From contig BTPP01000003.1 of assembly GCA_037102815.1 (NCBI GenBank), forward strand, positions 3,224,001 through 3,288,000: a stretch of 64,000 nucleotides of DNA, in the 5' to 3' direction. The stretch comes from Neurospora intermedia (lineage: Eukaryota > Ascomycota > Sordariomycetes > Sordariales > Sordariaceae). The notes under the pieces were generated by a model. That model saw only the letters and a program-made list of their open reading frames with translations, was not told the origin of the DNA and did no database searches. How positions within the stretch are numbered: the first letter of the stretch is position 1; each line of letters begins with the position of its first letter. Position numbers and translations under genes: made by a program. Positions 57,301 through 64,000 of this stretch are shown in pieces.

Positions 57301-57413
57301 TAGAGGTACTATTCCCAACCAAAAAGCCAAGCTCGCTCGCTCGCGTATCAAAGCACGTCGAGCTTCAAGCGCCCACAGACCAGCTGTCTGTGCTTGGCTG
57401 AACGTCGGATCAA
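54308..57413. other. Intergenic, 3.1 kb, rich in ACCTAGGT-like motifs, no gene seen
   Basis: The longest gene-free stretch in the window, between two minus-strand genes. From about 55730 to 57300 it contains many copies and variants of TACCTACC, TACCTCTA, CCTAGGTA and AGGTAGGTA, often in direct or inverted arrays (for example 56667-56712, 57018-57067 and 57286-57312). Open frames here are interrupted and not protein-like. Confidence 0.6.
55730..57312. repeat. Cluster of short palindromic TACCTAGGTA-related motifs
   Basis: The motif and its half-sites (TACCT, AGGTA) recur at irregular spacing, including ATACCTAGGTAGGTACC, AGGTACCTCTAGGTACCTCTA and ACAGTACCTACCTAGAGGTA. Scattered single copies also lie in other gaps (29605-29625, 32505-32518, 52148-52160, 54948-54958). 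None of those I noted is inside a coding exon. Confidence 0.75.
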
Positions 57414-60400
57414 CTAAACTACAAACATGCGGCCAAAAAGGATGCCGAAAGCAGCTGCATAGAGCAAAGTGGACGTGCTGAACTCGAGCCTGCCGCCGCC
57501 TCCCTGAACAGGAGACGAGTCCGAGTTTGAGGCCGAGTTCCACGACAGTGTCCAGTTGGATGTCCACGCCCCTTCCTTGAAGTTGTCCTGCAGCTGGGTT
57601 ACCGAAAGGAACTTCCCCTCGGGGTCGTAGGACCAAGAAGCCGATCCGAGCAAATGACTATTAATAGTCACTCTCAGAGGTGCCTCGACCACTCCCAGAA
57701 TCGTGACGTTGGCCAGTGAGTTGCGGTCAAGGTACTTGCCCTGAGGTGTCACTCGAAATGAGTTCTTCTCAACCGTGAACTAAAGACAGCCAAACCCGGT
57801 TAGCACTTTCGACCTGGCTTGTCGCGCGAGGAGCGAGTGGCCAGCGACCAACTAAACGCTCATGGCAAAGAGGGAAAAAGTGGTAGAAAGAACAAAAGGG
57901 AACTTACATCAACCCACTTCACATTCTCACCCGGCTCCAAACTCTCACCATCATCCAGATACAACGTACCATTCGCCTCACCCGCACCATCAAGGGCAAC
58001 GATGACACTCCACTCATTTTGTCTGCTCTCCGTCGTAGTCATGCCCGGCTCTTGCACCGGGATGACATGGCCACCACGCAGAAAAACCGGAATGTGTCCC
58101 AGAGGTGCATCGATTGTGACATTCTCCCCAGGCTGAACACCCTCACTTTCGGCCTTGTATGTATACCAATCATACCAGATGGTCCCATCGCCAACTCCAG
58201 GAAACACGCCGTCCACTGTATTGGCCCCTTGAACAAGGCATGGTGTCACCATCACCGCGCTGCCCAACATGAACTGGCGATCCGCATCCGCCAACCACGG
58301 CTCTTGCGGGAACTCCCACGAGAGTGCGCGCATGACCGTATTTCCAGACAGGCTGGCCTGGGCCATAAGCGTGTACATGTACGGGAGCAGGAGGTATCGA
58401 ATCCTCATCGCCTTCTTGGACGCATCGATCACAGAGCTCCACACGTAGGGCTCCTGGCTGATGGCGCCACGGACGTTGTGGTTGCGGTAAAATGGGAAGA
58501 AGGCGCTGAGCTGCATCCATCGTGAGCACAGCTCGTGGTCGGTGTTGCCATTGAAGCCGCAGGTATCTACGCCGAACATGGGGAAACCGAAGATGGAGAA
58601 GGACAGGGCCTGGGGAATGCTAAAGTACAGAAACGCCCATAGGGAATAGTTATCACCACCCCAGTGACCGGCCCATTTGCCAGAACCCGCAAAGGTGCTG
58701 CGACCGATGATAAAAGGACGCTTGCCCTCAAAGACTTTGAGAAGTGCCTGGTAAGTTGCGTGGAGGATTTGATGACCGAACAAGTTGTGGAAGTCATAGT
58801 CAACCGTACCGCCATGGTGGGTTCCATTGGGGCTCAGGGCGTGAGTACCAAGGTCGCCGTGGAAGTTGTTGATGACATATGGTGGATAATTGATATTGCG
58901 CACTCCAGGAGTCGGTGTCGTCCTGAGGTATGAAGTAGTGCTAGTGGTGCTGGCTGTAGTTGTGGGGTCTGGGTTCTGCGTTTTGTAGACCGACGTTGCA
59001 GAGGATGCCTCACTCGCGTTGGTTTTTTCAAAACCTTCGGGGTAATCGAGCACAAGAGCACCTGGCTCACCGGGAAGACCCCACGGTGGATGGACCGGAT
59101 TGAGCGTCAGGTTGCCTGTGCCACAGCTTCCGATGCAGAAAGAAGCAACCTCGCTCATGTCAATCCAGATGCCATCAAAAGCGACCTTCTTATAGTACCT
59201 AACAAACTCATCCGTCCACCAGCTGACGGCACCCGTACCGTTGAGGGCCGCACCAATCCAGTCCGGAAACACGGTGTAGCCAGGCCACACTGCACCGATA
59301 TAGAGCGAACCGTCTGGGTTCATGATGAAAGCATCAGCTTCGAGTCCACGGTGGTAAGGTTCGTAATCATCTTCTGGCTTATCAGGATTTGGAACATAGA
59401 TGGCCGAGTCGACAATCGGCACGTAGTGCTGGTGATTCTTGTGAAGCTCCTCGAGGAACTTGGCGCCTTCCTCGTAGCTGAACTGATCAGGGTCGTTCTC
59501 AAAGTCACGATAGCCCTTCATGTAATCAATGTCGGCTTTGAAAAGTCAGTAAAAGCATGGTTGGGGGAAATTCTGATGCTAAAGGACTTGGGTTCACTCA
59601 CTCCAGATTGTCTCCAGCGGGATGCCAAACTTGCGGAAATTGTCAACGACATCCTTCACAACAGTCCAGTTCGAGTATCCCCAACGACATTGGTGAAAGC
59701 CAAGAGTCCAATACTGCTGCATCGCAGGAAGACCAACAGTACTGAGCTGATAAGACTTGATGATATCCTGAGCCGAAGGTCCCTCAAAGAAGTACAAATC
59801 GATGCTTCCGCCGAGAGTCCTCCAGGTGATACCTTCGGGTCGGAGGAGCACTTCCTGTGCATGAGCATTTCGAAGGAAGACACCGTTTGTATACGAAACA
59901 TATTTGGCATTCTTGTCTGCCGGGTCGGAAACGTAGCTCAACTTTCCAGACTCGTCCTTGGTGAAGTATCTGGTGTCGAGATAGATCGGGTGGTTGCCGT
60001 AGATGTTGGCATCGAGGTTGTCACCCACATCCGCAGCGAACAGCGTGCCTGGAGATGGTGTTAGTCAGATGCAATCCACGATGCACATTCATGTTACGTT
60101 AAGAGACTTACGTGTCAGATTGTTCCCCAGTCTAAAGCCATGCATAACTTCGCCGAGACCATACAGGTTGTAATTCTCGGGTAAAGAGGAGCCGAACTCG
60201 ATGAACTGATCCTCATAAACAAGGACACGGCCCTCGGTCGTGAACAAGACATCTCCAGTCTCCTTACGCTTCACTGTGAAGGAGAAGGTGGGCTCGTTCG
60301 ACCACGAGATTTCCAGCTTGCTTCCAGTCGCATTTGCATCAGGCTCGGCCTCTGGTCGGGGCACGAGCACCTCAGGAAGTATGAACCAAGTTTCATTACC

Positions 60401-60805
60401 GGGGCCAGTATAGCGAGGTTGAATCTGGACATTGATCCGGTTGTCCGCCTGAAACTCAACGGTAAGCTTCAGGTGCTCGATGTCGTTGCCATAGACATTG
60501 CAGGGAGGGCCAGCAAGGGTCAAGTCAGCCGTGAGTCCCTTCTCCGTCTTTTGTGCATTAGTAGCTGTATATCCTGGACAGACGCTTTGAACATTAACTG
60601 CTTGCGGGTCGAAGATGTTAGGTAAGACATTTGGTCCGATGTCAGCTGAAGCTGGGAAAGTAAACATAGGGGAATCCCCTGCCACCGTCCCGCTCGATGC
60701 ACCAGGTCCAGATGACGTTGCAACCACAGATACATGTTGAGCGGATGTCCATCGAGGGACAAGAGCCGCAAGAAGGAAGAAAGAAGCCGATGTGAAGACG
60801 GCCAT
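57414..60805 (-). CDS. GH31 alpha-glucosidase, secreted, probably GPI-anchored
   Basis: Exons 60112-60805, 59602-60048, 57908-59535 and 57414-57779 give 1044 residues. The introns have GTAAGT..CTGACTAACACC..CTCCAG, GTGAGT..TTACTGAC..TCAAAG, and GTAAGT..GTGCTAACCGG..CTTTAG, all frame-consistent. MAVFTSASFFLLAALVPRWT is a signal peptide. The GH31 core has EDQFIEFGSSLPENYNLYGLG, NHPIYLDTRYF, the nucleophile in DGIWIDMSE (Asp about 506), and the acid/base in GHWGGDNYSLW (Asp about 675), followed by FSIFGFPMFGVDTCGF. A Ser/Thr-rich insert (about 560-590) is common in fungal enzymes. The C terminus, SSPVQGGGGRLEFSTSTLLY then AAAFGILFGRMFVV, fits a GPI signal. Reaction: release of glucose from non-reducing ends of maltose, maltooligosaccharides or starch fragments at the cell surface. 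Many N-glycosylation sequons are present. Confidence 0.92.
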
Positions 60806-62941
60806 GACGAGTAAAGCCGGATTGACGGTCCCCCAGACTTGTCGTATCCCACGTCGACCTTGGGATATGAAGAAGATGCCCAACAGGCAATATAAAAATA
60901 TGGAAATACCCAGGTACGTCGATGCTCGTAGATTGTCGCCGAAGGAGCCCTCGAGCTGGTAAACTCCGTCAAAGTCGAGGAAGGATTTCGACACTAGTTG
61001 TGTGCCGAATTTTCCTGAGCTTAGGTTGTTCTGTCTACTCTTCGAGGCCGCGTAGACTGGGTTGAGGAAGAGCAGCTGAGCGAGGAGGACTGCTGCTGGG
61101 AGAGGGTGATTAAAAGTCCAAAACTGGTAGAGTAGCTATCCCAACGTTGTTGGTCAACCCCTTGCTGCTCAGCCAAGCAAAAGAAAATGTAATGGTTGGA
61201 GCTGGAAAGTGAACATGCGAGGGAGCTGAATATAAGTACCTTTCATGATGCTGGATACAGATTCCCGGATGGAATGGGAAAGCGGGACTTACCTTGAAAA
61301 TGTCACAATCTCTGTGCCTAAGGTAGCTTCCGGCGACAGGCACGGCAGTAGGATTCAAGTTCGGATGTGCTTCGTGGGGTTGCTGCTGCACTTGCGCTTG
61401 CAACTGAGAGCCGTATACTTGTGTCATCCATGCCACTCCTGGTGTCGTAGCTGTCTCCAGTTGTGATTGTCCAATCTTCCCCGGACGCATCATGGTCGGA
61501 CCTGATCGACGTTGGTTCCCGCAGATTTGCGGGCACCAATCAATAACGGGAGTTCGTTAAAGCTAAACCAGCCTCCCGGAGCACCTGCCTTGGTCGGACC
61601 GAAACTTATATGCCGCCGCAGTTGGCAAGGTAACAACGTCTTGGGGAACCAGGCAATGAATATCCGGGGCGGTAGTTGTTGCCGAGGATGACCGCAGAGG
61701 CGAGAGGTGTTGTCTGGTTGAGGACAGGTGCGGCCGACATGCCCGGCGTTAGGATGTGAAGCTGAAATGGTCGCTGTCTGAACTGAGAAAGTGCTGTTCC
61801 GGGCGGAGAAGTATGAGAGAAAAATGGAAGATTTCCGGTCGAAGGAGTTCAAGTCGAATGAATTGATGATACAAGGTCACTAGATCGATGCGAGCCGTGA
61901 GGCAAGACCAGTGAAAAAGAAATGACCACGAGATGTCCCAAATGACCTATCAAACACCTCATGGCTACGCAATGGCTTTCTCTGTACTACCCGATATCCC
62001 AGGCATCACAAATTACGAAGTTCCAGATCTGGCTGTTTTTTGGTTCCCAACTTTGAATCGAGTTCGGATGATCCAGATCAGACGAGCTGAACCCAGGCGG
62101 CATCAGCCGATTGACATCCTGAGGCAGATATGGATGGTATCTAACCTTCACAAGCATAGGACCGCCTAGATACTCAACCTTTGATGCTACATCGTCCTCC
62201 CTCAATAAATGTAGGTACCAGTAGTACTGATGTTAGTCGCTGGTCATTCGTGCCGTTGGCGATTAGACGAAGACAATGCAGCGTGGCGGGTTCCTCCAGA
62301 GAAAATCGCGATGCCCTTCCCGCCAGCATCACTGCAAGGTTACTTGCATATTCCGTTCGAGGTAGTTTTAGAACTTCATCAAGCACATCCCGCTTGTCTG
62401 TGACACAGGCTGTCTATATTGCACAATGAGGTACATGTGCATAGATGTGTCACGTTTCCATCAGCACGATGCCACGTTGTTTGAGGGTCGTTGTTCGCTG
62501 TGATGGATATAAAAACCAGCGCGCGCCACGAAGAGCTCCATCATCTTTGATTCCTTGACACCAAAACCTCATCAGCGCCCAGATAACTGCACCATGTACA
62601 CTGGTTGACTTGCCCATAACCAACAATGGGCAGACAGACATTCTGTAAAGCATCCGATGGGTGTCATCCGATGCCCATGTCCCAGGGATATGGCCTGCAA
62701 GGAACAAAGCGGGATCAAGTGCTACAGCGCCCGAAAATAATGCCACCCAAAATAAAAAACAAATATATAGCATGATGATCAAAGAGTTGATACCCAAAAG
62801 TTTTTTTCCAAAATCCAAAAAAGCTCCAAACTCCAACACGCTAACTCCGTCGCTGATATCAAGAAAGCTCGAGGGAAATTGCAGCCCAAAAGCGACCGGC
62901 GATTTCCCCACCCACAAGCGTAAAATCAAAACAAAAAAACG
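60806..62941. other. Intergenic, 2.1 kb, no gene called
   Basis: Holds the promoter and leader of the alpha-glucosidase and the 3' flank of the hexose transporter, both on -. The alpha-glucosidase frame stays open for 63 codons upstream of the chosen ATG, but that part is unlikely to be coding because a clear signal peptide begins at 60805. A 127-codon minus frame at 61110-61493 has no recognisable domain. Confidence 0.45.
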
Positions 62942-64000
62942 TCAATAGCTGAGATCGATGTTGCCCAATGATGCCACAAGTTTATCGTCTTGTGACGCCC
63001 CGGTGTTATTGCTCCCGCCCATGTCGGTTTGAGACGTGCTGGAGTTGCTAGTGCGTGACTGCGATTGATGTAGGTCAACTTGTTGGTGTTGTTGTTGGTG
63101 ATGGTTTTGTTGTTGTTGTTGCTGCGGCTGCTGCGGCTGCTGCTGCAGCTGCTGCGTTGGCGGTATGCCGCCATCGGAGAAGCCAAGGTCTCGCATCTCC
63201 TGGAAACTCCAACTAGGTTCGAAGCGCCTGCTGTGCCACGCATGGTCAACTCTTTCGTACATCTCATCAATTTGTTCGAGACTGATCTTGCTAGTCTCGT
63301 AAACCATACACCATACAAAGCCGACCGCTACTATGCAAAACGCGCCCCATACGAAAAACACTTTAGAGCCGAGATCTATCGAGCTTTCGTCACTCGCTGC
63401 GCTGTTCGTTTGCATATACGGGGTGCCGTAGGCGATGCCAAAATTGAGGAACCAATTTGAAGCCGTAGTTATTGACATGGATTTGGCTCTAACCTTGAGC
63501 GGATAAATCTCGGAGGTGACGACCCATACAACTGGGCCCCATGATGCAGCAAAGAAGAAGATGTATATCGCAACAAAGGTGATGAGGACCTTGTTCTGTG
63601 CTGATAGGTTGTTGGAGCCGCTGGCCGTCGCGAAGGCAGCGATCAGCAGCTGACAGATGGCCATGCCAATGGCGCCCACCATCAGGAGCCGACGCCGGCC
63701 CCATGATTCGACCACGAACAATCCGGGTATGGTCGATGCTGTGTTGATGACTTGCATAATGAGAGAGATCTTGAAGGGGTTTCCGACGCCAGCGTTATTG
63801 AAAAAGGTGGTTCCGTAGTACATGATAAAGTTCACGCCGGTAAGCTGTTGTAGCATCTGCAGACAGCAACCTGTGAACGTGCGACGGCCAAGGTGAGGTT
63901 CGCCAAAGAGAATGTCCTTGTAAGAATCGGGACCCAGTGCCATCTCGTATTGATGGTTTGCTTCGATTTCGGCAAGCTCCTCGACCAAGGCAGGGTGAGT
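62942..64000 (-). CDS. Hexose transporter, MFS sugar porter family, 5' part outside window
   Basis: The frame is open from the window edge (HPALVEELAEIEANH) to the stop at 62942-62944, 352 residues without a visible intron; about the first third of the protein is missing. It carries the second half of an MFS sugar porter: TM7 region CCLQMLQQLTGVNFIMYYGT with TFFNNAGVGNP, the VVESWGRRRLLMVG loop signature, TM10 FFAASWGPVVWVVTSEIYPL and KVRAKSMSITTASNWF, then the C-terminal YETSKISLEQIDEMYERVDH. QQLTGVNF-MYYGTTFF resembles HXT-type glucose transporters. The tail of about 100 residues is unusually long and Gln/His/Asn/Ser-rich, encoded by CAA/CAG-type repeats. Long tails occur in glucose sensors such as Rgt2/Snf3 and RCO-3, so a sensor or low-affinity transporter cannot be separated here. 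Confidence 0.88.
   Translation of the reverse strand, partial: THPALVEELAEIEANHQYEMALGPDSYKDILFGEPHLGRRTFTGCCLQMLQQLTGVNFIMYYGTTFFNNAGVGNPFKISLIMQVINTASTIPGLFVVESWGRRRLLMVGAIGMAICQLLIAAFATASGSNNLSAQNKVLITFVAIYIFFFAASWGPVVWVVTSEIYPLKVRAKSMSITTASNWFLNFGIAYGTPYMQTNSAASDESSIDLGSKVFFVWGAFCIVAVGFVWCMVYETSKISLEQIDEMYERVDHAWHSRRFEPSWSFQEMRDLGFSDGGIPPTQQLQQQPQQPQQQQQQNHHQQQHQQVDLHQSQSRTSNSSTSQTDMGGSNNTGASQDDKLVASLGNIDLSY
63068..63168 (-). repeat. Glutamine-codon repeat tract in transporter tail
   Basis: Interrupted runs of CAG, CAA and CAT/CAC codons encode Gln/His-rich segments (QQLQQQPQQPQQQQQQN, HHQQQHQQVDLHQ). Confidence 0.85.

Noticed and set aside
60806-60994. In-frame N-terminal extension of the alpha-glucosidase
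   Set aside because: A clean signal peptide starts at 60805; the extension would bury it 63 residues inside and is best seen as leader sequence that happens to be open.
24330-62000. A possible cell-surface gene cluster (Chs4, Gup1, GPI proteins, alpha-glucosidase, AP180)
   Set aside because: The genes are spread over about 37 kb among unrelated transcription, translation and chaperone genes, so clustering is not supported.

Overview
The window reads as a gene-rich chromosome arm of a filamentous ascomycete, probably a Sordariomycete and perhaps Sordariales. The support is indirect: many short introns (about 50-90 nt, a few longer) with GTRNGT donors, CTRAC-like branch sites and YAG acceptors; fungal-restricted families (DUF1479, DUF3716, Fmp46, DUF3835/Bud27); an intron-bearing nuclear tRNA-Ile; and no operon structure. 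The species cannot be named from sequence alone.

Layout, left to right: an edge-truncated unknown gene (-), a conserved fungal protein with a helix-hairpin-helix motif (+), a DUF1479 2-oxoglutarate/iron oxygenase-like protein (+), a BAP31/Yet-type ER protein (-), a tiny cysteine-containing secreted protein (+), an imidazolonepropionase-like amidohydrolase (-), a small hydrophilic fungal protein (-), Fmp46 (+), a large RRM-like protein whose reading frame carries an in-frame TAG or a poorly marked intron (+), a DUF3716 protein (+), tRNA-Ile(AAU) (-), the chitin synthase activator Chs4/Skt5 (-), the MBOAT acyltransferase Gup1 (+), a 1006-residue repeat-containing protein (+), Bud27/URI (+), NudC (-), TFIIH subunit Tfb3/MAT1 (+), an AP180-type clathrin adaptor (-), mitochondrial aspartyl-tRNA synthetase (+), a GPI-anchored Ser/Ala-rich surface protein (-), a GPI-type GH31 alpha-glucosidase (-) and an edge-truncated hexose transporter (-).

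Most genes are unrelated housekeeping or regulatory functions and do not form a metabolic cluster. A loose surface theme recurs (Chs4 for chitin synthesis, Gup1 for GPI-anchor lipid remodelling, two GPI-type proteins, AP180 for endocytosis, a sugar transporter), but they are scattered among unrelated genes and I do not claim a functional unit.

Gene models were built by hand by matching reading frame across GT..AG boundaries; exon coordinates are in each entry. I saw no retroelement, DNA transposon, CRISPR array or viral relic. I did not find a convincing undescribed system. The most interesting items are the interrupted RRM-protein frame near 19024, a near-perfect 10 x 33-bp coding minisatellite, a 10-bp-period degenerate array in an AT-rich gap, and a CCTAGG-centred motif concentrated in one intergenic region.
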